Assembly: GCA_013400115.1 (NCBI GenBank)
Contig: VXBP01002343.1
Location: 1,264,278 to 1,328,277 of the forward strand
DNA length: 64,000 nt
Direction: 5' to 3'
Origin: Rhinopomastus cyanomelas
Taxonomy: Eukaryota > Chordata > Aves > Bucerotiformes > Rhinopomastidae
Part shown: positions 32,801-45,725 of the stretch, piece by piece
How positions within the stretch are numbered: the stretch's first letter is position 1
Layout of the letters: every line of letters starts with the position of its first letter
Program-made: the position numbers and the translations under genes
Notes under the pieces: model-generated
Database searches by the model: none
Seen by the model: the letters and a program-made list of their open reading frames with translations, nothing else
What the model was told of the DNA's origin: nothing

Positions 32801-34084
32801 ACAGGCCTGCACATCTCACTGTCCACCAGGCTGCTTCAGGAACCCTGACATTGGTACCTATAAAAACTTCACACCAAATATTTGAGACCTGTATCTCCTT
32901 CCCTTTTCTGGGCAAAAAATTCATGTTGGCTCAAAGTAAGTGGAAGTCTTTGGAAAAAATGTAATGGTTCAGACTCTTTTCCCATGCCTCAATCTTTTTG
33001 TGACAAATCCTGTCCTTTATTCACCGCATCTAAAGCTCTGCTATCTGAAGGCCAACACGCATTATCCTATCCACATTTCCATTGCCTGCTTCTCTAAGAT
33101 AACTGCAATAATCTGAAAAAACTCATTTGTGATGTGTCAATCTCAATGGGAGACACCTTTAACACAGACACTTTGCAAATGCCATTTCTGGTTCTAAATC
33201 AACAGAACATTAATTAATGACTTCACAAACTTCACAAACTAAAGTGAAGTTAACAGGCTGAGGCTGCAATACAAGCTCAATAATCCTACAAGCACTTTTA
33301 GAGCATCACCAGCTACAACAGAACCAAATAAAATTTAGATGTGCAATTTCTTAATGCTAACACAACTTTGACTCAATGTATTTTTGCCTCAAGTTAAAAA
33401 CACGTGAAGGCATTGCTATTAAGAGACACTAAAGTCAACAACTAGCTTGCTATTCCACCAAGACTATACATTTTTCCCTTTAAATAGTTATTTAATGATG
33501 ATCCACACGACCTCAACCACAGGACCTGATAACATTAGAGTACAGAATCTCTTTTTAGAGATTAGCATACACAGTGACAATACAAAAGTATAGCTACACA
33601 CTTATGCTAAAACCAGTTCTTGCATAAATAAAACAAAATTACTAGCCCAGAAGGTAGTTTGAAATACCTGAAACATCAGTTGCCAGACTCCCAGAGTTTT
33701 AATATTGAAATTTTGTAATTTTCAGTGATACTTAAATTGTTCTACAGAGGATATTTTTGAATAGAATTCCATATCATACTAAGCTTTGTAGTAGTTTAGT
33801 TAAATACGTATGGATTACAGAGCACAATATTCTTAGCACAGTATTAAAAGCAAAATCCATCCTAAAAACACAGAGAGGCTTTGCAAAGAGGAGTAGTAGT
33901 CATAAAACCCCTTCTTTGCTTGGGATACTTGACTTTTTCCTGATTTCAAAACATTTACTTCGCTTCCCATTCCCTGTCAGTTCAGCATACACGTCCCAGG
34001 CTGGCAAAGACCAGCTTCTAATTAGCAGCACTGCATCATGCCATATAATAGAAAGCTCTATATTTTTTCTTGCAATTGCTGCTT
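29838..34084. other. Intronic stretch without repeats; candidate noncoding elements
   Basis: No CR1 or exon is recognised in 4.2 kb. The part from about 31850 to 32570 is less AT-rich and has complex, non-repetitive sequence, which makes it a candidate conserved element only. Confidence 0.35.
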
Positions 34085-34560
34085 AACTTCAGGCAGCTGC
34101 ACAAGCCAAATAAGACCATAAGGAATGTCCCCATGGTCTGGCTCAGCAGTCCATCGAGCCCAGTACTTGGTCTCTAATATTTCAGTCAAGGTGCTGTTTA
34201 AGGAAAGCCAAGTAAGCTGGGCCACTTTCTGCATTTCATCTTTGCTATTTGTCCCTTCTTTGCCTAAACTCTTTGAGTTCACTTACACTTTGAATTGCTT
34301 CCACAACTTCCTATGGTAGCAAGTTCCTGAAGCTCACTTTTCAGCCTTTTTAAAACTATGTCCTACTCATTAAGTGTGTCCTAGTTTCTGTGCTATGGGA
34401 TTTGCTGAACAAGAGTTCCAAGTATATTTCATTTATATCCTTCAATATTTTTTTAAGCCTTGGAATTTCTTCCTCATCCCCAGTCTCTGCAAACTGAAGG
34501 ATCCTAATGTTTCTAACTGTTCCTGGGGAACTGCTTCATCCCTTTGACCACATCAGTGGT
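34085..34560 (-). repeat. Ancient CR1-type LINE relic, 3' end
   Basis: In reverse orientation it matches the old sauropsid CR1 3' region. Blocks in order are AAGACCATAAGGAATGTCCC, GGTCTGGCTCAGCAGTCCAT, CGAGCCCAGTACTTGGTCTC, GCTTCCACAACTTCCTATGG, CAAGTTCCTGAAGCTCAC and ATCCTTCAATATTTTTTTAAG. The order and spacing fit a 3' end starting at about 34085. The frames are lost. Confidence 0.6.
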
Positions 34561-36937
34561 ACCTGAACCCGCATGTATTAGCAAGGTAAACAGTGCTCAG
34601 GAACATTGCCAGATGGTAACACAACATAGGAAATCTTCTCCCAGACAATTCTGGAAGCTACTCTTGAGACCTCTCTTGCCAGACAGTTTGCACACAGGCG
34701 CTTGCTGGAAGAAAAAATGGTTTGCTAGAGCTGACTTGTTCCATGACACTTAGCCTCAGTCTCCAGAAACAGTCTTGAACACCCTTAAATTACATAAATA
34801 ATGCCCAACAGAATCCTGAATAAACATTATATCATTTTCCCTTTTTGAAGGAATAGTTAAGGGACATCCTCTTAATAAAATTTGAAAACCCATTCTCTTA
34901 AATCACAATTTAAGCTGATCTTACATGAGAAGTATACTCTTAGAATACAACAATGCTAAGTAATTATTTTATACTATTTCTCCCCCCAAAGAATTTCAAG
35001 TTAAGACACTATTTTACTGTTGCTCAAGTAGTATAATCACATTCTACAGTGCACACACACAACATCAGCTTGGGACATGCTACTATCAACAGACACGACG
35101 ACAATTTAACAACACTCTTAGCTGAAGACCTTGTACATGATTTATCTTTGCTACCTCTGTATATATGTAGGATCTTTGTCCCACAATCTGGGTTCTTCCA
35201 CCTGGGGTGCTAACAGTCAATCCACATACAGAACTGAGTTATTTCATTATTGCAGGTTTGTGCAAAGCTGGGAGCTAAGTGTTCACAAAGTCACCTCAAT
35301 GAACTACGAAAGCATTCATTCATTTATACAATCCAAATGAGCACAGTAAATACACTCAGTATTTATCAACTTTCTACAGGTGTTTACAACTAAAGCCAAC
35401 TAATACTAAAATCAGCAGTGTACCTAATTTTTAACTCAGCAGTGGGGAGATTCACCCAGGTCATGGGCTATTTGATCCGTGGGTGTGATTTTTAGTATTA
35501 TAATGAAGACAGCTCAATGAAGGGACATACAGACCTCTAATTATCTCATTAAGTTGACAGCTTCTTGATTAACATCATCTTCAACTCCTAGCTTGTAGGA
35601 GGCAAATCATCCCTTTTTCTGTTTAGGGAGGATTAAGTGTCCTCTGATTGTCCAGTTCAACATACATGAGAAACAAGTCAGTACAACCCTAACAGACTAT
35701 TTTAAGTTACAGTGGTTGGCCTTCAACTGGATAAGAAGGTATTGTACTTTTTCATCTGAAGAATCAAAAGGCTGTATGACATTCAACACTGAGAACGTTC
35801 AATGACTTGTATTCAGTAACTTCACTATCTGCAAGAGAAACTACAGAATGTGTCTGCAGACTGATCCAGGAAAGGAGCTGAATGCTTGTTCACATCTTTA
35901 GCTTATTTCTAATGCTGAAAAGAAGAAATTTACAATTTTTATGAGCCAGAAAAAAAATTCTAAGATTAAGAATAGAAATAACAAAAGATGGAAGGAAGAT
36001 CTGTGCAAGGCAGAGCTGCATCCACCTTGACTCAGAGGGCTCCAAAAAAAAAGGAAGAAACCTCCAGCTAAATGCTAGTCCTTATCTCCAGAAAGGTCTA
36101 GAAGTAACTTTTATCAGCAAGCAGCAGAGGCTACAGAAGCCCAAATAAGATTCTTCGAGGTATTTTGCTCCACAAATACGGTCACAGCAATGTTTCTGTA
36201 AAACAGAATGGCAAGGATGCAAAATGTAGCTGATTTATATCTTACTAATCCTTGTCTTTATGGATTCAGAATTCTTTCCTAAGCAGGCTAACATTTTGCT
36301 TGTGCCAGGCGAATGTGCAGCTTAAGGCATTTCCTCATTGGAGCACAGTGTGTGACAGAAAGGAATTTAAAATACAGAGCTTGCTAATCCTGCTTTGAAT
36401 ATGTTCGTTTGCGCGCTAATTAAGGCCCCAAAGCCCATTAACTCCACTGAAATCACAGTTAAAGCTGACTGTCAGTGAGATACACACAGACTTCCACAAG
36501 CATCTCTACTTGCACTTCTATCCTACTTAGAGCAGCAGAGAAATACTAGATTGCCATGTTTGTCTCAGATAGCTGCTGGGAAAGAGATGTAGCATTGGAC
36601 CAGTGGCATCATCGCAGGCACGTATTTACATCACAACAGGCAAGGAAAACTTTTCCCAGTGATGAGAAACTATAAATAGGCTTGCACAATTAATGACTGT
36701 TCTCAATCAGGTGGTTAGTAAGCAAGACCAAAATAAAACCTACGGACATCATTGTGAAGTACCAACACCAAAAAAACCTTAGGGCAAATGCACAGTGTTT
36801 CAAGATAAGTCTATGAGCCCTAAAAACATAATCAAATATGTCTCAAAGCAAGTAGGAGACATTTTTCTTTTTTTGCCCCTCACCATTATACATTTGAAAA
36901 AGTAGCTCCTGAATAAAACTTACAGGCTCCTTCCCAA

Positions 36938-36951
36938 ACACACACACACAC
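36938..36951 (+). repeat. (AC)7 microsatellite
   Basis: Seven uninterrupted AC units. Confidence 0.9.
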
Positions 36952-38001
36952 TACAGCCAGCCAAAACCCAGTGCCTCAAAAATCTTTTGCCACTTCTACC
37001 AAATACATACATGCAATGGATCTGTAAGGCAAGAAGTCTTTAAAAAACATCCCAAGCAAAACACAGAGTTTTGTAAATTTGATTTTATTAAGTTTTAGAA
37101 ATTTAAATTTAGTCTGAAATAAGGGAAAACATAAAAGCCAAATGATTGTGTCTAGCAGTATACTAGATGGTCTTTCACACAGGCACAAAACAAAACAAAT
37201 ACAGAATGAAGCAGCTGATAACCTTCTCTTCAACGTTATGAAGATCTACCTCTAATTTGGGGAAATTTTTGCAGATTATACTTGAATAAGAATATATACT
37301 TTTTCATTATTATATACTAAAATATAGAAGAGACCCTGGCTTAAGGATGATCTCAAGTATTACAGACACAGTTTAACTCCTGTGTTTTATAAAAGGACAG
37401 GACTGACTGAAATACATTTTCAAACTTCTAAATCTAGACAAGTATGAAGATATTCAATTCAGACAGTAAAGTTTTGTTTGCATGTTTGGTATTTACAGCC
37501 ACATTTTCCAATTTTTTGTAGCAGGTAACTAGTTGTCTCACTGAAACAAATGCTTTTATACCAAAAAGCTTCTCTGTTTATAGAAGTTATTAGTTACTGA
37601 ATACAACATCATCTAAAATTACTCATTTTTCCTAATACCCATGGGTTTTAGAGTTACTGGGTTATGAGAGAAATGCTTTTCTATTTGTGTTGCAGGAAAA
37701 TCTACAGATATCCATCTCTCTCTCTCCAAAATATCTTAGCTCATAACCACATTCTCCAGCATTTGGGACTATCAGCCTTCTGAAGAGGTAAAAGAAAAAG
37801 GGTACTTTTTAAATCCTGACTGAGGCTACAGAAAACCAAATGCATTAAATACTTTGTGTCATGTGTGAAGTTGCGGAATAAACCCCACTGAAGAACTGGG
37901 GTTCTGTTCTCTCCACAGACTAACACTGTCTACAACCACAAAGGCAAGAAAACCAAAGGAACGGGATTGAATTTCAGTGTAAAGGGATATTTGGAATCCT
38001 T

Positions 38002-38031
38002 CCCTCTCCCCAGGCCCCCACTCCCCACCCC
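38002..38031 (-). other. G-quadruplex motif
   Basis: The minus strand has five runs of three to five G separated by loops of one to three or so bases (GGGG T GGGG AGT GGGGG CCT GGGG AGA GGG). It is on the sense strand of FNDC3A, so both DNA and pre-mRNA could form it. Confidence 0.75.
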
Positions 38032-40405
38032 TTCCACTGAAGGGAAAGGGAACTGAATGGGTTACTTGATATCTTCCTCTAAAAGTTAGTTATGAGAATT
38101 TACATATATTTTCAGAATGAGTGAAATCTGGGACAAATTTACCAATCAAGTTAAAAGCCTCTGAATGCATGTCACAAGAAAGCTAACAGGTCTCACCACC
38201 AAAGATATCATAACAAAATAGCCAATCCACAGTCTGGCATGCACACTGAAAAATGTGGGAAATTAAGAAGACAGGGAGAAAGTGGAGGGCAAAAATCTAG
38301 GATGTGCTACATTAATTTTATCCATTGCCAAAGTCATACAGAATATGGAGAAATAAAAGCATCTAATATTACAAATGTGGTTTTAGCATCCTTAACATAG
38401 TAAGGGACTGTTCTTGTGCAACAAAGATGATTATAAATCAAAGAAAAAAGTTCTACTGAAAATCAGAGTTCTGTTTTTGAGGAATGTGTTTCTTGGGGGG
38501 TTGTAGGATTATTTTTCCCCCCCAAACTTCCTAGAAATCAAGAGGGTAAAGTATTCTAAAACACTGGACCTCTAAAAATGTATTTTAAAGAGAATAGAAA
38601 CACAAGTCATTTCTATACTAGCAAAATAATGTTCTTTTCTGATACGTTTTATTGAGAATGACACAAGAGCTTCAGATTTGTGCTTGTTTTTAAAAAAATG
38701 TGTGTGGTTTCTTACTAATCTGAAAACATGTATTTTTAATATTTGATGGCTATACATGCGGATTTAGTAGCAAATTACTGTCAGCAGAAATCACAAATAA
38801 TGGAAAGGCTTTACCAAAATATTTCTAAATGCACTAGTGATATACATCAACACAAAAAAAAGACAGCAATGGTTTGTCTAAAAATACAGCAACTGAAATC
38901 AGTCCAGCAGTACTGACAAGAAGTATTTTTAGCCAAAAAGGAAATGGCAACATAATTTTTGAACATCATATAAATGTAGGAAAACACTATAACTAATGCT
39001 GTCATTCTGACTTCAAAAAAATTTTAAATACTTAACTAAGCCTGTAAAAGGGTGGCACAGCCAAGCCCTTTCTGAGATGTATACTGTATCTTTAACTGTC
39101 TGCAACAAGATTAAAAAACAGTGTATTTCTGGAAAAGGGTGAACACAGTACAACACAACTTCCAGGCAGAGCCACATTTATGCTCTGTCATTAGGGCATG
39201 GATTCAGAACAATCACATTTTTCTCCACTAATAGCTTCAATCAAGATGTTAATTAGTGACATGCTTTATCTCGGAACCCATTCCAAAAGCCTTAGCACTT
39301 TGACTTACTGTTGCTCGCATCCTTTATTTCTCTCATTCAACTGGTGCTACCACAGTGACAAATGATGAAGGAAGATTCAACATTCACCACTCCAGCTGCT
39401 GCAATCTGTTCCATTCACTTAATACTGAGGTAAATCTTCGGTGATGTGGTGAGCACTGGCCACCCCCCTTCTTTTAACAGGGCACCTTAACCTAAATGCC
39501 ACGCCGGAGTATCTCCCCGTTACCTTCCTCTGGAGCTGTGCATCCACAAAGCATGTGGAGGGAGGATGTGAAAGGTAGGATCAATTAACAATATAGTCAG
39601 CAATACCTACCTCAAGCCTTCCTTCCTATCAAATTAGCCAACGTACAGTGAGCTTCCTGCTGTACACGAATGTATCATGTCACCATAGCAACTAAATCAA
39701 CAAATAGCTGCTGCAGCATCTGCTTCTGGATCATCCAACGTCAGTCAACAGAAGGTTCGGATTTAAGAGAACAAAGGTTCCAAATATATGCCATTTTATA
39801 ACTACATTTTTAATTTAGCTTCCCGATTCCCAGATAGGATATACTAGCTTGGAATGAATGAATGAACTTCTGATTTTATAGTTGAATCTATGATGCAGCT
39901 CATGACTTCAGTTTGCTGTAAGCCAGAAAGGAGGGAGGTAAACTGCCACACTTTATTTCTTTGCAGTATTTTTTAATTCTCTTACAATCAGCTGGATTCT
40001 ATTCCACCTTCCTTCAATACCCTGTTACTCTAATACTGTGCATTTATCAAGAGGCACAAAAACAAAAGCATGTTTCCCAATTTTGCTTTATAGTTTGCAC
40101 ACATGCCCCAAATAACACTATAACCAGAAATGTCTTCTATTAGATATTAATATTTATGACATTTCAGGTGCCTGACAAAGATTGTTTCTCTTTCTTAGCC
40201 TGCACTTAAGAGCTGAACTGAAGCTACCCCATACCAGTTTCTTGGCCATCTCACATGGCCTTTATTGGGCTTTAATTCCAATAGCAGGGACCCTCTGGAA
40301 TACCCTCACCTGCAGAAAACATGCATTCCTCCCCTCTGGTGAGAAATTGCTTCAAACATCACGTATCTGTACGCACAGAGTGATCTCAAATCTCACTCTA
40401 TGTAT

Positions 40406-40421
40406 ACACACACACACACAC
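40406..40421 (+). repeat. (AC)8 microsatellite
   Basis: Eight uninterrupted AC units preceded by TGTAT. Confidence 0.9.
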
Positions 40422-43400
40422 TTTTATCTAGAGGACTCAACCTACAGCCTATTCTAACAAGAAAGTAACTTTCTGCTATTTGAAGTCCTATTCCTAACGT
40501 TTGGTCAGCAAGAAATTTTTCACCAAGTAAAAGCTTTCTAGGCTCAAGACAGTAGTTACTCATATCTAGTACCATTTTATTACTGAAAACATTTACTTGT
40601 AGTTTTGAAAGCAGCTGTTTTTCCATCTGACAGGCTTTGTCACAAAGAAAGTCGTAACGTCTTGACTACATAGTGTAGCTCAGTGAACAGGGAAAAACTG
40701 GACAAAGACTCGAGATGTTGTGATTATAACGTGGACTTACCGTGACTTGCGTGTCATCTCACCCATGCGAGAGCTTCTGTATTTGTAACACTAGTACAAC
40801 GGTATTTGCACGCCCCTAAAAGCTACTGATCAAAGAACACCGCGGGACTTGGGTGTTGTTATTCATTAGCAGCACGGAAATTGCCAGATGTAGATCACAT
40901 CTGGTGTCCAGCTAAGGTGATGTCAGACACAAATGCAGGACAAGATGTTTTTCCATTGATCGTGTGTTCAAAACCTGCTGTTGCCATCATAACAATGCTA
41001 ATCAGGCTATGACCTACTCTTTTCCACAAACCCACTAACACTTAGAAAACAAATTAAATGGAAAAATGCAAAGATTCTGTGTGACATGTACTACAGACTG
41101 TGTAAGACTATTAAACAGGAACAGCTGACACATTAGTAATAAAAGCCAAACTCAGAGTGTTTTAAGCCTTTGGCAGTTCAAAACAGTCTAAGAAATTAAT
41201 GGTTGTGGAGAATGTTACTTCAAACTAATTCTTACTCAAAAGTCATGTTTTGTAGGTTATTTCTATCCCCATCTTTTCTTAGATGTTCTAAAGACTTCCC
41301 CCCTCCTCATTTATGCTGTCTAGTAGCCACTAAGGCTACTAGGCTGAGCTCTGTACTATGCTGCACCAATTCACAGCACATTAAGCATGCAACAATTTTG
41401 TGGTACCTTTAAGGCAAAGTAAAGTTAAAGTTTTCTTTTTGCCTTAAATATTCTGGTTTTAGTACAACTGCCAGAAGAAAACAGGCTTCATATTATTTAT
41501 AAGTACCCTATCCATAGACACTGACCTTTGTCCAAGTAACACAACATAACACTTTTAACACTAAAGTTCTAAAAACCTTCGATTTTACAACAAACGTATT
41601 TCAGAAAATTTCAATTTACATAATTTTCTATTCTAAAACCGACTGATAATCTAGAGGGATTTACCTTCTTCATATATAGGGATGAACACTTTCCTAATGC
41701 AGAACAGCAAAGATTTTGCAAAGAACAGCACAGTAAAAGCCATTAACAAACACAGTACAAACTACTTCAGCTTGCAGCATATCCTGAAAGAAGTGAGAGC
41801 AAGAAGCCATCTTTTCAGTGACGTGCTCCTCAGGCCAATGTATATTTTCAGAGGAGAGAGCAAGCAACTCAGTGTCATTTTTCTAAAAGGAAGCTGGCAG
41901 TTAATAAAAATCAGCAAACATTTCATCTTTAACCACTGCTACAAAAGACTGTCAGCACCACAGAATGCGTTAAGCCACAGAATACCCCTAGAAGCAGCTG
42001 GAAACAAGGAGGTTGGAAAGGTGACTGCTCAGTGGCAATGACATTCAGAAAGTGCAGATTTTTATAGGCTTTCACTGCTTTTGGTAGAAAGACAGGTTGG
42101 AAGGTCTGAGAATTGGTGATTATTAGTCTTTTTAATTCTAGCAAATAAATTGATCTTGCTTAAGAAAAGGTCTTTTTCTAATTCTCACTGTATATTTCTC
42201 CCTCTTCGTGTGAAAGACGATTAACAGAAAGCTGATCACTGAGGAAGAGAGAAGATGGTTTGGAGACTTGTTTTGTAAAAATATAGAGTTTTCTGAGAAG
42301 AACCAGTAAAAGATAAATTTTCAAATCCACAGCTAACGTCACTGATAAGAGTTAAAGACTTGTGAGAGCCCACATTTGGAACATGGGCTGATTGACCCTT
42401 ATAAGTGTGTCTCAAAATACAATTATGATCTACTTGTTCCTGCTCTGTCTCTTCCCTTTTGCATTCTCATTTCTCGCAAATTGCCTAAGTAAAGTTTTAT
42501 TTGTCTCATTTACAGCAAACCTAATCTTTTTCATTAGCATTGACACAGTCTGTGGTTAGCAGACACCGCACGGAAAATTTCTACTTAAAATAATCCCACT
42601 ATTATATCTTTGAATCAGTCTAAGTATAAACACAAGAATAACAGAAATGCTGCAAAGAATCTTTATAATGCAACAGATAAATAATCGTCATTCAAAGTTT
42701 GAAGCTAATCCTTGTTTACAGGAAATTGTAAGGAAGCAGTCTTAGGGGCAGTCACTGAACTCTGGAACCTTCTGAGGCATCTGGTCTGGGAGAGTGGTAG
42801 ACACCGACCTCTATACATAAAAACTAGAAGATTTCAATCAGATTATTCTCATTTCACAATGATTTGTTGTTTGAAGTCCAGGGGACTTCAGCTTTACAAT
42901 GCTAAGCAAAGCTGTATGACAGGCAGAGCTTGTACTGCACAGCAAATGGGTCGCAAGGGCTAAGCTTTCAGCTGCTACTTGGTAGAGGCCAGTCCCCTCA
43001 GTAGACGTTTTCCCTGATTAGTCCATTTACAACAGTACAAAACAGAGTCAGGGAGCAAAATTTCATCTCTAGATGCACTGAAAGGTAGAAGACTGCCAAT
43101 TTAATTTTGAAAAAGTAATTGAACAAAGATGGTCTGACATGAAAGTTACAATTAAAAAACCCCAAGCTGCTTAAGACATTTCTAAATGTTCAGCTGCTCA
43201 AAAACATGATTTCTAGAAAAAAATAATGTACAAGTGCTACGAAGAGCTACATGTGGCAATGTTCATAGCAGGACTGTTTTTATCTGACTTGCAACAGTTG
43301 CTTAGATAATGGTATTTAAAATAAAAAATACCTACAAATACTCTCTTCCTGTACTAATCTTGTCTTCTTCACAACACTTGTGGAGCCAAAATACTCCGTA

Positions 43401-45074
43401 ATTATTTGCATTGAGCACCAGAACAAGACACTTTTCATCTGTACTTCACCTTTAGGTACTCTGCAATTCCCACGCTTTGACTACAGGTTGTACCAGCAGT
43501 TGCCACAAAGGACTCTATGTCAAACAGACAGTAGTTTCCCTGTGCAAAATACCAGACTTCTGAGGACTGCCTCTGTTTCTCTGAATCAGTTGTGAAAATC
43601 TTACTGCTGAGAGGAGGGGAAAAACTAGTTCCCTGGTTTGCTCATATTTGAGACAAGCTGAACAGCTGTGCCATTGTTAGAGAGTTTTGCTAGGGTTTTC
43701 CTTCCATGTAATACCTAGTGATAAAAAAAAAATCTGACAACCCTTATGGAAGCTAGCCAAGTGAACAAACTGAGGTGGATGGTGGACAGGTTTGTTACTG
43801 ATGACACAAGTCATCGGTACTTTACTTAAAAGATAGTCCTTTGCCAGTAGTATGTGGACATGTCTGAAAGCGTGTGCAACCAGCCAGGCATTCACCAAGA
43901 AACACAGACTGACAATACCCAACATTGCAAAGCTGTCATGATCAACCTTTGGCCTAACAGCTGAATACATGATGTCAGGAAGGTCATAAAGATACAGTTG
44001 ATTCCCTCTCTGTAGGCGGAGGCAGAGCCCTTCCAGTCTTCATCCTAGCTTCTTTTGCCCTTCTGAAGCACAAAAAGGACACAGCAAGCAGGATAGACTG
44101 ACTCTCCCTTACAATCAGTAAGCACCATGAACAGCAGGTTACTGGTGGAGCTCTTCACCAAGCATGCAGCAGCTGAGCTCACTCTGACTGCGAGGTATTC
44201 TGTAATTTATACGGTTGTTTCAAGGGTTGAAGCGACAGGTGAGAGGAAAAAAAGCATCATCCACTCTTTTAAAGAATTCTGCTGAAAAACAACTCAAATC
44301 AAAGCCTGTAATGAATATCCTTTAAAAACAACTCCCTTCCTGCAATGCAATTAAGAATATAAATAAGCAAGCTGAACCTCAATTTGGAAATTCTGTTTCT
44401 AAAGAGCTTAGAAGATTTAAGAAACGTGAAAGCTGTTGATTGAAAAGTATAGGGACTAGAAGAGCACTTTGTACCTCCCAACACTGTTTTTGATAGCACA
44501 AGATTCTTTTTTGGTGACATCGTAAGTTAACAGCCTGAAATACTGAAGTCTTACCTTGCGTAATGCACAACAGTAAGTACTGAAGGAAAACTTGTATTCC
44601 CTAGTTATGCAAAACGGCATTTAATTCTAAAAAAACCTGATAAATTAGAATGCTAGGAATTTCAACAGCATTTCCAAAGTAGCCTTTTCCCTCCTGATAA
44701 AGTGCTCTGCACACCCAGCTTTGTGCATGTCTGGGTATTGTGGTCTATCAAAACACTGTGACAGCGTGAACCTGAGACAGAAGAGAAACTCAAGGTTGTA
44801 CGCTCAATTTTGTCAAGTAGAGAAGGCTCAGTCAGTAATGCACCAAGAAAGGGCTTGCTGGGAGAAATCTCTACAGCTGAAATCCTTTTCCATAAATTTC
44901 CTTCTCTACTTCAGAAGGAAATGAAGAGAAATTACAACCAAGTGCCATTTTTGCTACAGCGTGTAAACCCAAGTCTCTGTCTTTCTCAAGAATGTTGTTC
45001 TAACCACAAAGTGTACAATTCTGTTGTGTGCAGAACGGTAAGTGGACTTAGTTTATAGAGAAAACCTCTAAATT

Positions 45075-45270
45075 GCTAGTTGGAAGGGACCTATGACAAT
45101 CATCTAGTCCAACTGCCTAAGCAAGTGAGGGTTGACCGCGTCAAATAAAGTTTTTAAGGGGAGTGTCCAAATGGCAGTTAAACACAGACAGGATGAGGTG
45201 GTGACCAATGCTCTAGGAAGCCTCTCACAGTGTTTGATCACCCCACCACTAAAGAAATGCTTCTTGGGGA
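45075..45270 (-). repeat. CR1 LINE 3' fragment
   Basis: Reverse CR1: TAGTTGGAAGGGACCTATGA, CATCTAGTCCAACTGCC, GGTGGTGACCAATGCTC, CACCACTAAAGAAATGCTTC. The terminal tail is missing. A stray GATGCTATGATTCTATA at about 45310-45327 in sense orientation may be the end of another piece. Confidence 0.7.
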
Positions 45271-45594
45271 AAAAAACAAGCTTCAGCTAGCAAGGGATAT
45301 CCTATACTAATGATGCTATGATTCTATACTTTACTTGTCCACAAAGTGTGCAATTCTCACATATTTTAAGAGTGGAGTTTCTGTACCTAAAAATACGACT
45401 TTGAAGGCAGTTAGACATTTTGTCACAACTTAAGATTACAACAGCTGTCTTCTGAGGAAATGTGACTTTGAACTAGGACTTTGGCATTCAGGCCCTGGCT
45501 TACGCAACACTAAGTGTTCCACGGCACAGGAAAAGGGAGAGAAGCAGACCACAGAACACGCTTGGGTTCAGGACACTGCTTAAGCATTAATACC

Positions 45595-45725
45595 CTTCCT
45601 AACTTTACTGATAGAGAAGCAAGGAGGCTCAGGAACTAGGCCAACTTGCAAGAGACCGCGGGGAAAAAACCAGGCTTCCTCAAAGCTTAAATCTGCAGGC
45701 AGCTTGCACCTTCTCACCTATTTTT
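45595..45725 (-). repeat. Possible MIR SINE relic
   Basis: AACTTTACTGATAGAGAAGC, AAGGAGGCTCAGGAACTAGG, CAACTTGCAAGAGACC and CCAGGCTTCCTC follow the order of the MIR core in reverse orientation (TTTACAGATGAG-type block, GAGGCTCAGAGAGG, ACTTGCCCAAGGTC, ACCCAGG). MIR relics do occur in birds, but the decay makes this uncertain. Confidence 0.4.

Larger units (their letters stand above)
34561..45074. other. 10.5 kb intronic stretch with no recognised CR1
   Basis: This is the longest repeat-free part of the window. It contains two (AC)n microsatellites, a G-quadruplex motif on the minus strand (38002-38031), and segments with homeobox-like or E-box motifs (about 36411-36427 and 40884-40904). No exon or RNA gene is recognised. 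Confidence 0.4.
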
